64,000 nt of DNA, from contig CALEAD010000006.1 of NCBI GenBank assembly GCA_937943625.1, forward strand, positions 1 to 64,000. The letters run 5' to 3'. A program made the translations under genes and the position numbers. The notes below the pieces were generated by a model. That model did no database searches and was not told where the DNA came from. It saw only the letters and a list, made by a program, of their open reading frames with translations. Source of the stretch: an uncultured Anaerolineae bacterium (GTDB taxonomy: Bacteria; Chloroflexota; Anaerolineae; Promineifilales; Promineifilaceae). This document shows positions 45,833 through 56,731 of the stretch, piece after piece. Every line of letters starts with the position of its first letter. Position 1 is the stretch's first letter.

Positions 45833-46864
45833 ATGACAATCGCGGAAACAGACGTGCAAACATCCAATGTGGTTGGCGTGCGCTTTCAGAAATTAGGCAA
45901 GCTCTATCACTTTAAGGTACGCGAAGGCGACCAGATAGAGCCAGGCGATCACGTCGTGCTGGAAACCAAGCGTGGCCGCCAGCTAGGGCAGGTGATTGCC
46001 TACATTGACCAGGAAGACGTACACGCGCAAAAAGGGATGAAATACATTGACCGCAAAGCCACCCCGCGCGACCTGGTCATGAAGCAGGTGTGGGAAGCCA
46101 AAGAGCTGGATGCCCTGATCACCTGTCGCGAAAAAGCCAGCCAACTTGGCATCCGTGACGCCAAATTTGTTAAGGCAGAGTATAGCTTCGATGGCTCTTG
46201 GCTAGCCTTCCTCTACACAACGGAAAACAAGAAGCTCAACATCCAGCCGCTGCACAATGCCCTGAGCCAGGCATTTTCCGCCAAGATCGAAATGCGCCTG
46301 ATTGGCCCTCGTGATGTCGCCCGCCTGATGGGTGGCTTTGGCGCCTGCGGCGCGCCGCGCTGCTGCTCCACCTTCCTCACCGAATTTAGCCCCATCTCCA
46401 TTCGCATGGCCAAAGAGCAAGGTATCTCTCTCAGCCCGCAAGAGATCACCGGCATGTGCGGCCGTTTGCGCTGCTGTCTCATTTACGAGTATGAGCAATA
46501 CGTGGCGGCGAAAAAGACCCTGCCACGCCTGAACAAGCGCGTGGGCACGCCCTACGGTGAAGGGCGTGTGAAAGATGTGCGCGTGCTGCGCGAATCGGTC
46601 ATCGTTGAGATAGAGGGTGACCGGTACGAAGTGTTCCGCCATGAGTTAGAGCCTCTGGATGAGCTGGAAGCGCTGCAAAAGAAGGCAGAGCAAGGCTGCG
46701 CCAAACACGAAGGAGGCGGCTGCGACTGTGGCGCGAAAGCAGCAACGTCTGCAGCTAACCTGGTTGACCCCGAAAATGAGCTGATAGACGAGCTGGCAGA
46801 CGAGTTTCCAGATGAGTTGGCGGATGAGCCAGACGACGAGTCTGAAATGGACTTTTTGGCGTAG
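45833..46864 (+). CDS. PSP1-domain protein, YaaT/RicT homolog
   Basis: 'GGFGACGAPRCCSTFLTEFSPISIRMAKEQGISLSPQEITGMCGRLRCCLIYEYEQY'; start refined to MTIAETD. Confidence 0.9.
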   Translation: MTIAETDVQTSNVVGVRFQKLGKLYHFKVREGDQIEPGDHVVLETKRGRQLGQVIAYIDQEDVHAQKGMKYIDRKATPRDLVMKQVWEAKELDALITCREKASQLGIRDAKFVKAEYSFDGSWLAFLYTTENKKLNIQPLHNALSQAFSAKIEMRLIGPRDVARLMGGFGACGAPRCCSTFLTEFSPISIRMAKEQGISLSPQEITGMCGRLRCCLIYEYEQYVAAKKTLPRLNKRVGTPYGEGRVKDVRVLRESVIVEIEGDRYEVFRHELEPLDELEALQKKAEQGCAKHEGGGCDCGAKAATSAANLVDPENELIDELADEFPDELADEPDDESEMDFLA

Positions 46865-46875
46865 CTAAAAGAAGA

Positions 46876-47481
46876 ATGGCAGCAAAGACACCAGAAGAAG
46901 CGTGGCAGCTTGTCACAGAATTTGTGCAAGATGAAGGACTGCGGCGGCACATGCTGGCCGTTTCTGCGGCCATGCAGGGCTATGCGGCGCGCCTGGGTGA
47001 AGATGTCATCTATTGGGGCGTTGTGGGGCTGATCCATGACTTTGATTGGGAAATTCACCCGAACCTGGATGAGCATCCCATCAAAGGGGCGGCCATTTTG
47101 CGCGCGCGTGGCTGGGATGAGGAGACAATTCGCACGATTTTGTCCCATTATACGGCCGGTACGGGCGTGGAGCGCGTCAGGCCGATTGATTTTGCCCTGC
47201 TGGCCTGCGACGAAATTACAGGGCTGATTACTGCTACGACGCTGGTACGGCCGTCTAAAAACATCGCCGACGTCACGATGAAATCTTTACGTGGCAAGTG
47301 GAGAGATGCGCGATTTGCCGCCGGCGTGGACCGCGCGCACATGGCGGAGGTGACGGCCGATTTCAGCCGTGCCTGTTTTGCCGGGCAGCTAGAGCTTTGG
47401 CAACATATCGAGAATGTGTTGACGGCTATGCAGCAACAGGCGGCGCAGTTGGGGCTGGACGGCCGTTTAAGCCAGAGCTAG
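46876..47481 (+). CDS. HD-domain hydrolase
   Basis: 'RRHMLAVSAAM', 'GLIHDFDWE', 'HPIKGAAILRA'. Confidence 0.85.
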   Translation: MAAKTPEEAWQLVTEFVQDEGLRRHMLAVSAAMQGYAARLGEDVIYWGVVGLIHDFDWEIHPNLDEHPIKGAAILRARGWDEETIRTILSHYTAGTGVERVRPIDFALLACDEITGLITATTLVRPSKNIADVTMKSLRGKWRDARFAAGVDRAHMAEVTADFSRACFAGQLELWQHIENVLTAMQQQAAQLGLDGRLSQS

Positions 47482-47554
47482 AACCAGAGCTGGCTACGGT
47501 CATTTGCACAGGAATATAGTCGGCCGTCGGCGATCATTTGCAAAGGAAAAACGC

Positions 47555-48817
47555 ATGGCAGAAAAGGAATACCTGACCGTTGCTGAGGCGCTAGAACTGG
47601 TGCTGGCAGGCATTGAGGTGCTGCCGCCAGAACACGTGGAACTGGCGCAAGCCCTGGGTCGCATTCTGGCGCAGCCCATTGTGGCGCGAGACAGCCTACC
47701 CCCCTTTGCCAATTCCTCTATGGACGGCTATGCGCTGCGCGCTGCCGACCTGGCCGGCGCAACGCCGCAGTCGCCGGTCAGCCTGCGCGTGCTGGGGGAA
47801 ATTGCCGCGGGCGCGGTGGGTGATGTACCTGTCTTGCCCGGAACGGCCGTGCGCATTATGACAGGCGCTCCCCTCCCTCCTGGCGCAGATGCCGTCGTGC
47901 CGGTAGAAGACACCAATGAACCCTGGCGCGATGCCGAACGGCCGTTGGCCAGCCACGTTCTCATTTTCCGCCAGGTAGCTCCTGGCGCCTACGTGCGCCG
48001 CGTGGGCGAAGATATTCAGACAGGACAGGTTGTCCTGGCTGCCGGTCACCTCATTCGCCCCCAAGAGATAGGGGTGCTGGCCTCGCTAGGCGTCAGCAGC
48101 GTGCCTGTTGTGCGCCGCCCGCGCGTGGGCGTATTGGCAACCGGAGACGAGCTAATCGCCGTTGAGGAACCCCTGCGCCCCGGCAAAATTCGCAACAGCA
48201 ACGGCTATACGCAGGCGGCCCAGGTGGCGGCGCTGGGTGCCGTGCCTGTGCCCCTGGGCATTGCGCCCGACAGCGAAACGGCCGTGCGCGCGCGTTTACA
48301 GGCGGGTCTAGCAGCCGGGGTTGACCTGTTCATCAGCTCCGCTGGTGTCTCTGTGGGCGCATACGACGTGGTAAAAACGGTGCTGGAAAAAGAGGGGAAC
48401 GTTGACTTCTGGCGCGTGCGCATGCGCCCCGGCAAGCCACTAGCTTACGGCCGTTACGGGAGCATACCCTACCTGGGATTACCGGGCAACCCGGTTTCCG
48501 CCATGGTCTCCTTTGAGCGCTTTGCCCGCCCCGCCATCCTCAAAATGGCCGGGCACACACGCCTGGAACGGCCGCAAGTACAAGCCATCGTGCAAGAAGA
48601 GATTTATTCAGATGGGCGCGAGAGCTACATTCGCGCAGTTGTGCGGCGAGAGGGGGAGGTGTATACGGCCGTTACCACGGGCGCCCAGGGGTCACACATG
48701 ATGACCTCCCTCATTGCCGCCAATGCGCTCTTGATCGTGCCCGAGGGCGTAACGCACGTGCCTGCCGGGCAATCCTTGTCAGCCATGATGATCAACTGGC
48801 CAGAAACGGTTTTTTAG
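47555..48817 (+). CDS. moeA: molybdopterin molybdotransferase
   Basis: 'PPFANSSMDGYALRAADL', 'IMTGAPLPPGADAVVPVEDT', 'GDELIAVEEPLRPGKIRNSNGY', 'GLPGNPVSAMVSFE'; start refined. Confidence 0.95.
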   Translation: MAEKEYLTVAEALELVLAGIEVLPPEHVELAQALGRILAQPIVARDSLPPFANSSMDGYALRAADLAGATPQSPVSLRVLGEIAAGAVGDVPVLPGTAVRIMTGAPLPPGADAVVPVEDTNEPWRDAERPLASHVLIFRQVAPGAYVRRVGEDIQTGQVVLAAGHLIRPQEIGVLASLGVSSVPVVRRPRVGVLATGDELIAVEEPLRPGKIRNSNGYTQAAQVAALGAVPVPLGIAPDSETAVRARLQAGLAAGVDLFISSAGVSVGAYDVVKTVLEKEGNVDFWRVRMRPGKPLAYGRYGSIPYLGLPGNPVSAMVSFERFARPAILKMAGHTRLERPQVQAIVQEEIYSDGRESYIRAVVRREGEVYTAVTTGAQGSHMMTSLIAANALLIVPEGVTHVPAGQSLSAMMINWPETVF

Positions 48818-48947
48818 CGCCATGCCTAAGGTTTTATGGAAAAGTTTGATGGTTTGCTGATTGGTTTGTTGGTTGGCATTTGATAGTTGGTTTGTTGGTC
48901 GAAAACGAACGTACCACAACAGCCTGGCAGTCACTTTTCAGACAATC

Positions 48948-48975
48948 AAAAAGACCCGCTGTGGCAGGTCTTTTT
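48948..48975. terminator. intrinsic terminator between convergent genes
   Basis: AAAAAGACC ... GGTCTTTTT hairpin. Confidence 0.85.
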
Positions 48976-48986
48976 GCTGATTTTGC

Positions 48987-49808
48987 TCAATCTTGCAGCT
49001 GCAAGGTGCGACGCAGTAACTCTTCTTGCTGTGAGCGACTGCGCTCGCGCTGACGCGCCTTTTTGTTCTTTTTACGGCCGTCCATCATGGCATCCAGGCG
49101 CTCACTGCCCATTGCGCGACGCAATGCCACTTCCATGGCCGTGGGCAGTTCTTCCTCCTCCTCGTCCATTGCGTACTCTTCAACCTCAACCTGCTGAGCG
49201 CCGCGTCCACGCCGGCCACCGCCACGACCTTCGCTTACTGGCTCATGGTGCACAGGTTCCGGTTTTTCCAGCAGTGCTTTCATGCTCAGGTCAATACGCC
49301 GCTTCCGCTTGCTAAAACCAAGCACCTGCACCTGCACCTCATCACCCACCTTCACCACTTCGCCAGGGCTTTTCACGTAATCATGGCTAAGTTCGCTGAT
49401 GTGCACCAACCCTTCCCGCTCGGCGCCAATGTTGACAAAAGCGCCAAAATTCTCCAGACGGGTCACCGTTCCCGTGTAGACGTTTCCCACCTTCAGGTCA
49501 CTCCAATCTACAGCCAGGGGCTGGATCATCGTGACCATAATTTGTTGTGTCTGCCGGTCAACTTTTTCAACCCACACCGTCACTTCGTCACCCACTTTCA
49601 GGGCATCAGAAACGCGGTTAACACGCCCTTCACTGAGCTGGGAAATGTGGATGAGGGCGTTCACACCTACGCCAATGTCAATAAAAGCGCCATAAAGCTC
49701 CAGCCGCTCGACCTTGCCCGTTAGCTTCATTTTTGGCTTCAGGTCATTAATTGTTAAAGGAGCAGCCACTTCAGGCGCTCCTGTTGTTTCGGTCACTTCT
49801 TCACGCAT
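48987..49808 (-). CDS. S1 RNA-binding protein with two S1 domains
   Basis: 'GKVERLELYGAFIDIGVGVNALIHISQLSEGRV' and 'GTVTRLENFGAFVNIGAEREGLVHISELSHDYV'. Confidence 0.9.
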   Translation of the reverse strand: MREEVTETTGAPEVAAPLTINDLKPKMKLTGKVERLELYGAFIDIGVGVNALIHISQLSEGRVNRVSDALKVGDEVTVWVEKVDRQTQQIMVTMIQPLAVDWSDLKVGNVYTGTVTRLENFGAFVNIGAEREGLVHISELSHDYVKSPGEVVKVGDEVQVQVLGFSKRKRRIDLSMKALLEKPEPVHHEPVSEGRGGGRRGRGAQQVEVEEYAMDEEEEELPTAMEVALRRAMGSERLDAMMDGRKKNKKARQRERSRSQQEELLRRTLQLQD

Positions 49809-50188
49809 GTTGAGTTCTCCTACGCAGGGATGTATTGCTCAGCGCTCTGCGCATCCGTCGCAATATGTTGTTCATAATACATGGGGGGGCAGAACGCATA
49901 GTTTTGCTTTTGCTCCAAAATTCAGAAGGCAATTATAGCAATGGCATAGGGTGTGTCAACCTGAAAACGAGATTACAGCGATTGTAAATTTGAAACCATG
50001 CGGGTGGGCGGGACAGCGCGGAAAAGTTTGTAGTGGCCGCTTTAGCGGGCAACTGATTAAAGTCGGCACTACAAACGGGTATATACAGCTTTGTGAAGCA
50101 GGCTTAAATTGAGAATTACTGGTAACTTCCAGCTGAATACCATTGTTGAAACGCAAGCTGTCAGGAGCAAAAGTGCCGCGAAAATAAA

Positions 50189-51214
50189 TCACCCGTCATG
50201 ATTGCCGAAAACGGCCGTTTCTCCCCGGTGTACCCGCTCTAACTGATAAATTGCATACAAAGCCACTAATGCTGTTACCCCCGCCATCAGATATGCCTCC
50301 AGGACCGTGGCTTTGGAGACAAACACCCCTACCATACCAAAGGTTCCCGCTATCAAGTACAAAATCAGCACCGCTTCGCGCTGGCTAAAGCCCATTTTTA
50401 CCAGACGGTGGCTGGTATGATCCTTGCCCGCCGTATTCGGGCTGACGCCACGGCGCAGGCGCGAGAAAACCACCAGGGTCATATCAAAAATGGGCAAGCC
50501 TAACACAAAGACAGGAACCATCCAGGTGACCGTATTGGGGCTGCCAGGAAAGCGTAATTGCAGGCCCAGGACAGCCAGCACAAACCCTAAGAAAAGCGAC
50601 CCTACATCCCCCATGAAAATTTGTGCGGGCTTGAAGTTGTAGCGCAAAAAGCCCAGGCAGGCACCCAATACGCCCGCTGCCAACGCCGAAACCAAAAACT
50701 GCTCATTGAGTGCTCCCAACAGCAACATAAACGCGGCCGCCACGGCGCTGACTCCGGCGCTAAGGCCGTCCATGTTGTCCAGGAAATTGATGGCGTTGCT
50801 GATGCCTGCTAGCCACAGTAGGGTAATGGCATAGTTTGCCAGATCAGGAATAGGGAGCTGCACACGCACCTGGAAGAAAATGAGCACAACCCCAGCCACA
50901 AGCTGCCCTCCCAACTTGGCCCAGGCAGGCATACCGTAGCGGTCGTCCCACAGGCCAACCAGCGTTACCAGCGTCAGCGCCAGCAAAATGCCCAACACCT
51001 GACGCGGGGGCTGTCCGGCGTAGATGATCAGCACGGCCAGAATCGCCCCGCCAAAAATTGCCAGCCCACCCAGCAGCGGCATCGGCGTGCTGTGCAGCTT
51101 GCGCTGCGCCGGCGCATCCACAAAGCCCAGGGCAATGGCCACGCGGCGAATGGGCGGAATGCTGAACGCAGAAACAGCCAGGGCAATGAAGAAAACGGCA
51201 ATTGCAGCACGCAT
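50189..51214 (-). CDS. MraY/WecA-family undecaprenyl-phosphate sugar-1-phosphate transferase
   Basis: 'GLWDDRYGMPAWAKLGGQLVAG', 'NAINFLDNMDGLSAG', 'FMGDVGSLFLGF'. Confidence 0.92.
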   Translation of the reverse strand: MRAAIAVFFIALAVSAFSIPPIRRVAIALGFVDAPAQRKLHSTPMPLLGGLAIFGGAILAVLIIYAGQPPRQVLGILLALTLVTLVGLWDDRYGMPAWAKLGGQLVAGVVLIFFQVRVQLPIPDLANYAITLLWLAGISNAINFLDNMDGLSAGVSAVAAAFMLLLGALNEQFLVSALAAGVLGACLGFLRYNFKPAQIFMGDVGSLFLGFVLAVLGLQLRFPGSPNTVTWMVPVFVLGLPIFDMTLVVFSRLRRGVSPNTAGKDHTSHRLVKMGFSQREAVLILYLIAGTFGMVGVFVSKATVLEAYLMAGVTALVALYAIYQLERVHRGETAVFGNHDG

Positions 51215-51220
51215 AGGGTG

Positions 51221-54200
51221 TTATTGGGTTACTTCTACAATATCTATACGCAAAATCCGGTCGCCCAAATAATCCGGGTTGGCCATCGGGTCGCGCAGAG
51301 TCAGGTTGCTCAGCACCTCATCACCGGCAATTACTTCGCCAAAAATTGTGTGGCGGTTATCTAGCCAGGGCGTGGGGGCAAAGGTAATGAAGAACTGGCT
51401 GCCGTTTGTGCCGGGGCCGGCGTTTGCCATGGCCAGCAGACCGCGCCGGTCAAAGACCAGACCATTGTTCACTTCGTCGGCAAACTGGTAACCAGGGCCA
51501 CCGGCGCCGCTGCCGGTTGGGTCACCAGCCTGCGCCATGAAATCTGGCAGCACGCGGTGGAAGGTTGTGTCATCATAAAAGCCTTGCTCGGCCAGGAAGA
51601 CGAAGTTGTTGACGGTGAGCGGCGCGGCATCGTCAAAGAGGCGCAGGCGAATGTCGCCACGTTCCGTCTGGATGATGGCTTCGTAGCTTTTGTTGACGTC
51701 TATGACGAACGGAGGCGGCGCGTTGTAGTAGTTGTTGCGCTGCGCAGGGGGCAGGCTGGCCAACGGCCGTTCCCCTTGCAGGCCCTCGCCTTGTGGACGC
51801 GCACTTTCTGAGGCTGGCGGTTCAGGCAGGGAGGAAGCGTCCACGCCCAGGGAGAACAAAAGCTGCTGTACCTGGGGCACGGCCTGGGCTGGCGCCTGGC
51901 TCAATGCCAGCCGCGCTTTTTGTTCCGCCTGCGCCGTGTCGCCCAGCGCCTGGTACGCTTCAGCAATCAGGTAGTTCACGTTCCAGGCGGGCAACTGCGC
52001 GCGCGGGTCGTTGGCCAGGGCATTCTCATAAGCCAGGATTGCTTCGGCATACTGCCCCAGTTCTCGCTCCACTTGCGCCAGTTGCAACCAGGCGCGCGCA
52101 TTTTGCGCATCCCGCTCCAGGCCTGCGCGCAGCGCCTCAGCCGCTTCGCGGTAGAAAGCGATGCGACTATCGCCATCGGGGTCGGCGCAGGAGATTAGCC
52201 CATCTGCCAGGGCATAATGGGCTGTGGCAAAGTAGGGATCAATGATAACCGCCTGGCGATATACCGCCAGCGCCTCTTCGCAGCTTCCCTTTAGCTCCAA
52301 CAAAAGCACGCCCAACTCGTTGCGGATAACTGAGTTTTGGGGGCTGAGGGTCAGGGCGGTGCGGTAGTAGGATTCGGCCGTTTGCAGCCGTGCTGCGCGC
52401 TCAACGTCATCAGCAGCAAGCTGCACCAGGCGCGTATTGAGGCGCGCCAGGTTGGCAGTATGATCGGTGTTCAGCGGGTTAATGGCCTGGGCGCGCAGCA
52501 GTCGCTCTTCTGCTTGCTGGAAAAGTTGCTGCCGCTTGATAGGGTCCGGTTCAATGGTGGAACGCTCCAGATAAGCACGTCCCAGGAAGAGGTAGTAAAA
52601 GTCTTCGCGTGGGGCCAGTTCCAGGGCATGTTCATAAATGGCGATGGTGCTGTCCCAGGCGGCAATGGCTTGTTGTGAGCCGCGTGGAGCCTGGGCTGCC
52701 TGGCCTTCAAACGGCTTGCCGCGCTTGAAGACCATATCTGCCTGCACGACGCGCAGGTTTGTTTGCACAACGCCGTAGAGCGCCAGGGCAAAGATGAAGA
52801 CGAGGGCCACAAAGGCTGGGGTGCTGCCATAGGCGCGCACGTGGCTGCTGGCGTGTCGTGCCAGCACAAAAGCGCCGACAATCAGCAGCACAATCACAAA
52901 GGCATAGAAGAGCGTCAGAAAGCCGTTGACCAATCCGGCCTCGAAGACACGCAGTTCTTGTGTGGTCGCAAATTGCCGTGGCGCTGTGGGTGTAATGGAG
53001 CCTTTGAGCTGATTGGCCTGCAAAAAGCCCAATAAAAGCCCAAAGCTGACAGAGGTCACCCCCATCACAAGAGCGGGCATCACGCTTTGCTTCCAGTGAC
53101 GATCCCACAGGGAGTAGAGCAGGGCCAGGGTGAGCGCGGCCAGCAGCAGCGCCTGCCACCAGGCGCCGGCTACAAACAGGGGAATGACAAACAGGAAGCC
53201 GGCAAGAGCAACTAGGGCAGCCAGCAAACGGCCGTTTTGCCATTGCCGATAGAGTGCAGCGGTGCTGACGGCGCTGAGAAGCAGCCAGATGAGCAGCAGG
53301 GCGCGCCCCAGCGTGCCGGATGCGGTTACGGGTGCGGCTGTGTAGCTGTAGATGATGCCTCCCAGGCTGAGCAGGATGGAAACGCCCAGCAAGACGAGGC
53401 TGTTCTGGCGGCGGTTGGCTGGCCAGGTAGACGTGGCAACGGCCGTAAAGGTCAGCTCGCCTCCTTTCACCAGCTCACTCAGCGACACCAGCACGCCCAA
53501 TGTCCAGGTAAGGACGATCATCATAAAAATGAAGGGAGAGTCGGCAAAATCTTGCCTGGCATTGAGGAAGAGGGATTGATAGAAAATCTCTACCGGGGAG
53601 AGATCGGCAGGCGAGGCAATGGTTTTGCCGGGCGGCAAGGAATAGGTGATGTATTGGAAGGAGAGAATGCCCACCATGAGCAGCAAAATGAGGCCATGCA
53701 GCAGCACCGGTCCCCACACATCCTGGCCACTACTTTCCACCGCAACCGGGATGCGCTTGCGCCGCGCTGCTTTGGCAGCACTTTTGCCAGTTGCAGGTGT
53801 GACAACGGCCGTTTCCTTCCCCTCTTTTTGTGCTTCTTTTAGACGTGGCAAGGCGTACCCCAGCACAAACATCAGCCCCACGTAGGCAAAAAAGTGCAGC
53901 CGTGTGGCCGCAATGGCAATGCCAAAGTGAATTTCCACATAGTGGGCCAGCACGGCCGTTACCAGGCCAATGAGCAGGAGCCGCTCCATCTGAAAAGCTT
54001 CTTGCGCCTCCCCCTCTGCGTGGGCAGGCACAAAGATGGCGTAATATGTCAGGTAAAGAACCAGACCAATGATGCTGCCAAAGGGAACCGCCACGCCAAA
54101 GAACGGCAGACCCATCAGGGGCACGATCACGGCCGTTGTCCCCACCGCGCTACCAATCCACAAGCCAATCAGCAAGTTGCGGTCGCGCGGGCGGCGCACA

Positions 54201-55756
54201 ACACCCAACCACTTAAAGCCATAGTAAAACATGCTGAGGTAAAGCGCCTGCCACACCAAAAAGCCGGCCCAACCAGTAATCACCAGCGCATCAAACGTCT
54301 CATTGTGCGAACGATCCGGCGAGGCGTTGCGCGCCTCGACGGTGGCCAGCAGCGGCGGATAGAAGCGGTTATAGGCCACGTACATAGACTCTGGCCCGTA
54401 GCCAAGCAACGGCCGTAAAAAGTTCAGCGCATCCTGACGACCGTCGGGGAACTGCAACGGTTCGTGAATACCAATCAGCTCAAGCGCCCCTTCCCAAATG
54501 AGCACGCGCACCCGCCCCGTCGCCCGATCAGACTCCAACAAGCGGCCCAGGCGCCCTAGGGAAGGTTCCTCTTTCCACGCGACTAACGTTTCCGTCACGC
54601 GGCCAAGCAGGGGTGTCTGGCCAAACTGTGCGTTGAGTGGCTCGGCAAAGTTAAACGCACCCAGGCCGGTTGCGACGAAAAAGGCCAGCAATAGCCAGGA
54701 AAGCCACAGCCAGCGCCACCCGCGGCGCATGGCCATGAGCACCAAAATGAGCAGCGTTACCACGCCAACCGCGGCAGCAAAGGCCAGAAACGAGGCCAGT
54801 GAACGGGAAAGCGAGTCCAGCCGCCCTGAAGCAATAATTTGCCCCAGCAGCAGGTTAATGACCCCAAAAGAGAGCGAGAGTCCGCCCAAGAGCAGCGCCA
54901 GCACCTTGCCGACGTCTGCCAGACCCAATTTCCGCCCAGTGGTTTCGGCGTTGCGCAGCGAGACAAGCAAGATGAGGACAAAGGCAAAGAGAGCGACAGC
55001 CAGACCCATCCAGGGGCCGCGGCTGCTGGTCCAGTAAATGGCCGCCAGCTGTAGCGCCATGGTAAAGATGTAAATGGAGGCACGAATGACGTCAGCAGCA
55101 GATAGTTCTGCATCTTCAAGGATATTCGTGAAGGCGTCTATGATGCGCGCCAGCGTGAGCGGGAGCACCATGATCAGGTACGCGGCAATGAAAATGGCGT
55201 TGCCCATGTGCCCGGCAATGCGGCGCTGGGTGTCGCCTCCCCAGGGTAAGGGGTCTAGCTGAAAACGCTGCAAAATACCGTAGAAGGAAATGGGGATGCT
55301 GGTCAGGATCACGGCCGTTGCCACGCGCTGCACTTGCTTCCTGGTGCGCATGGTAGCAGCCAGTAAGGCAAAGATGACGATGTAAGAGAGGGTCGTGTAG
55401 GTTCCCTGCAACCGCTGGTAGGAGCCGGCCCAACTGACCTGCGGCGTAATGGAGGCAAGCGTGGAGAGCAGATAGACAATGACGAGCAAGAAAACGGGCA
55501 GGACAAACGGCCGTTTCCACACCGAATCTTCATCCCGCCAACGCAGCCAGTTTAACTGCCGCCATCCTTCCTCATTAATAAACTTCACCAGCCAGGCAGC
55601 GCTCATCAGCAGGGCAATCGAGCGCAGCAGCGTTAGCTTGTCCGGCTCAAAAACGCGGTCGGAGTGAATGTTGAAAAAGAGGGGAATAGAAACAATAGCG
55701 GCTAACCAGCCAATTTCGAGAAAACCGTTGCACCAATGGGATAGTTTTGAGTTCAT
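51221..55756 (-). CDS. giant O-antigen ligase-like membrane protein with TPR region and C-terminal cyclophilin-type PPIase
   Basis: single ORF (1521 aa as tracked, 1511 aa after refining the start to MNSKLSHWC): many TMs, TPR-like repeats, then '[65 protein letters not shown]...[25 protein letters not shown]'. Confidence 0.88.
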   Translation of the reverse strand: MNSKLSHWCNGFLEIGWLAAIVSIPLFFNIHSDRVFEPDKLTLLRSIALLMSAAWLVKFINEEGWRQLNWLRWRDEDSVWKRPFVLPVFLLVIVYLLSTLASITPQVSWAGSYQRLQGTYTTLSYIVIFALLAATMRTRKQVQRVATAVILTSIPISFYGILQRFQLDPLPWGGDTQRRIAGHMGNAIFIAAYLIMVLPLTLARIIDAFTNILEDAELSAADVIRASIYIFTMALQLAAIYWTSSRGPWMGLAVALFAFVLILLVSLRNAETTGRKLGLADVGKVLALLLGGLSLSFGVINLLLGQIIASGRLDSLSRSLASFLAFAAAVGVVTLLILVLMAMRRGWRWLWLSWLLLAFFVATGLGAFNFAEPLNAQFGQTPLLGRVTETLVAWKEEPSLGRLGRLLESDRATGRVRVLIWEGALELIGIHEPLQFPDGRQDALNFLRPLLGYGPESMYVAYNRFYPPLLATVEARNASPDRSHNETFDALVITGWAGFLVWQALYLSMFYYGFKWLGVVRRPRDRNLLIGLWIGSAVGTTAVIVPLMGLPFFGVAVPFGSIIGLVLYLTYYAIFVPAHAEGEAQEAFQMERLLLIGLVTAVLAHYVEIHFGIAIAATRLHFFAYVGLMFVLGYALPRLKEAQKEGKETAVVTPATGKSAAKAARRKRIPVAVESSGQDVWGPVLLHGLILLLMVGILSFQYITYSLPPGKTIASPADLSPVEIFYQSLFLNARQDFADSPFIFMMIVLTWTLGVLVSLSELVKGGELTFTAVATSTWPANRRQNSLVLLGVSILLSLGGIIYSYTAAPVTASGTLGRALLLIWLLLSAVSTAALYRQWQNGRLLAALVALAGFLFVIPLFVAGAWWQALLLAALTLALLYSLWDRHWKQSVMPALVMGVTSVSFGLLLGFLQANQLKGSITPTAPRQFATTQELRVFEAGLVNGFLTLFYAFVIVLLIVGAFVLARHASSHVRAYGSTPAFVALVFIFALALYGVVQTNLRVVQADMVFKRGKPFEGQAAQAPRGSQQAIAAWDSTIAIYEHALELAPREDFYYLFLGRAYLERSTIEPDPIKRQQLFQQAEERLLRAQAINPLNTDHTANLARLNTRLVQLAADDVERAARLQTAESYYRTALTLSPQNSVIRNELGVLLLELKGSCEEALAVYRQAVIIDPYFATAHYALADGLISCADPDGDSRIAFYREAAEALRAGLERDAQNARAWLQLAQVERELGQYAEAILAYENALANDPRAQLPAWNVNYLIAEAYQALGDTAQAEQKARLALSQAPAQAVPQVQQLLFSLGVDASSLPEPPASESARPQGEGLQGERPLASLPPAQRNNYYNAPPPFVIDVNKSYEAIIQTERGDIRLRLFDDAAPLTVNNFVFLAEQGFYDDTTFHRVLPDFMAQAGDPTGSGAGGPGYQFADEVNNGLVFDRRGLLAMANAGPGTNGSQFFITFAPTPWLDNRHTIFGEVIAGDEVLSNLTLRDPMANPDYLGDRILRIDIVEVTQ

Positions 55757-55766
55757 ACGTATTCTT

Positions 55767-56249
55767 TCAAGGCAGGTTGGAATCAAGACCTAATTTTTCT
55801 AGAAACAACGCCACGTCACGCGCCAACAGTGGCCTTAATTGCCAGGCTCGTTCTGTATTTTCGACGACGCGCTGCGGCTGGATTGGAACACCATAAGCAT
55901 GACGAAAGAAGTGGCGAAAAGCGCGCAACTCATTGAGCAAGGCCACCGATTCGGCAGACAACAATGCGGGGCGCGTTTCTCGAATTTCCAGGGCCATGCG
56001 CTGTATCAGGGCCATATGCCAGCGTGATGGATCAGAAACGCGGTTCTCGAATGCTTTTGCCACAATGAGCAACAAATCTTCTATGGCGCTGTAAAGATTG
56101 TGCAATTGATAGGCGGCGCTTTCGACGTAAGCAGGAACCTCGTCTGACATTTCGGCCGTTCGTTGGCGCAGTAACTCGTATACCTGATTGATGTTCGCCA
56201 TCTGTGCTTTTACTTCCGCCTCAAGCGTTCTCAAGCCGACGCTGTCCAT
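55767..56249 (-). CDS. HepT-like ribonuclease toxin
   Basis: RX4HXY motif in 'RHFFRHAYG'; paired with a nucleotidyltransferase gene. Confidence 0.8.
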   Translation of the reverse strand: MDSVGLRTLEAEVKAQMANINQVYELLRQRTAEMSDEVPAYVESAAYQLHNLYSAIEDLLLIVAKAFENRVSDPSRWHMALIQRMALEIRETRPALLSAESVALLNELRAFRHFFRHAYGVPIQPQRVVENTERAWQLRPLLARDVALFLEKLGLDSNLP

Positions 56250-56590
56250 AAGACTCCTTCTCGTTTGATTTTTGCCGCAAAATGGCAGGTATGCAATTCT
56301 AGCAAATCCACTTCCCGTTCCAGCAGCAAGGAAAGGGCAGCAGCGAAAGCAAAAAAACGGCCGTTGGCCACATCCACTACCGCTACATCTACGTCAGAAT
56401 GATCGCTAAAGCGACCGGGCTGGACCAGCGAGCCGAAGATGTACGCCTGTGTTACGCCATAGTTAGTGGCGTTTTCATTCAGCCAGGCCAGCAACTGTGC
56501 CAGCAAGGCTTGCCGCTCCGCTTCCCACTTTTCCTGGCGCGCGGCAAGGGTTTGGTCTAAAACGGCCGTACTGAAAACTGCGGTACTCAC
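56231..56590 (-). CDS. MNT-type nucleotidyltransferase antitoxin
   Basis: 'AYIFGSLVQPGRFSDHSDVDVAVVD' (GS...DxD). Confidence 0.82.
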   Translation of the reverse strand: MSTAVFSTAVLDQTLAARQEKWEAERQALLAQLLAWLNENATNYGVTQAYIFGSLVQPGRFSDHSDVDVAVVDVANGRFFAFAAALSLLLEREVDLLELHTCHFAAKIKREGVLWTASA

Positions 56591-56731
56591 TGATCTTCTT
56601 CCTCAATCAGGTGCTCGAAAAGGCGATAATGCCATGATGGGCTAATGATAACACAAGCAGCAGTGGGAAACAGGGTGTGCGCAAATCAACGCTAACAAAT
56701 TTGACGGCAGACGGCGGTCAGCGGTCGGCGA

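Noticed and set aside
49956-50192. 78-aa minus-strand ORF
   Set aside because: Lies over the structured repeat (50029-50077); no protein features.
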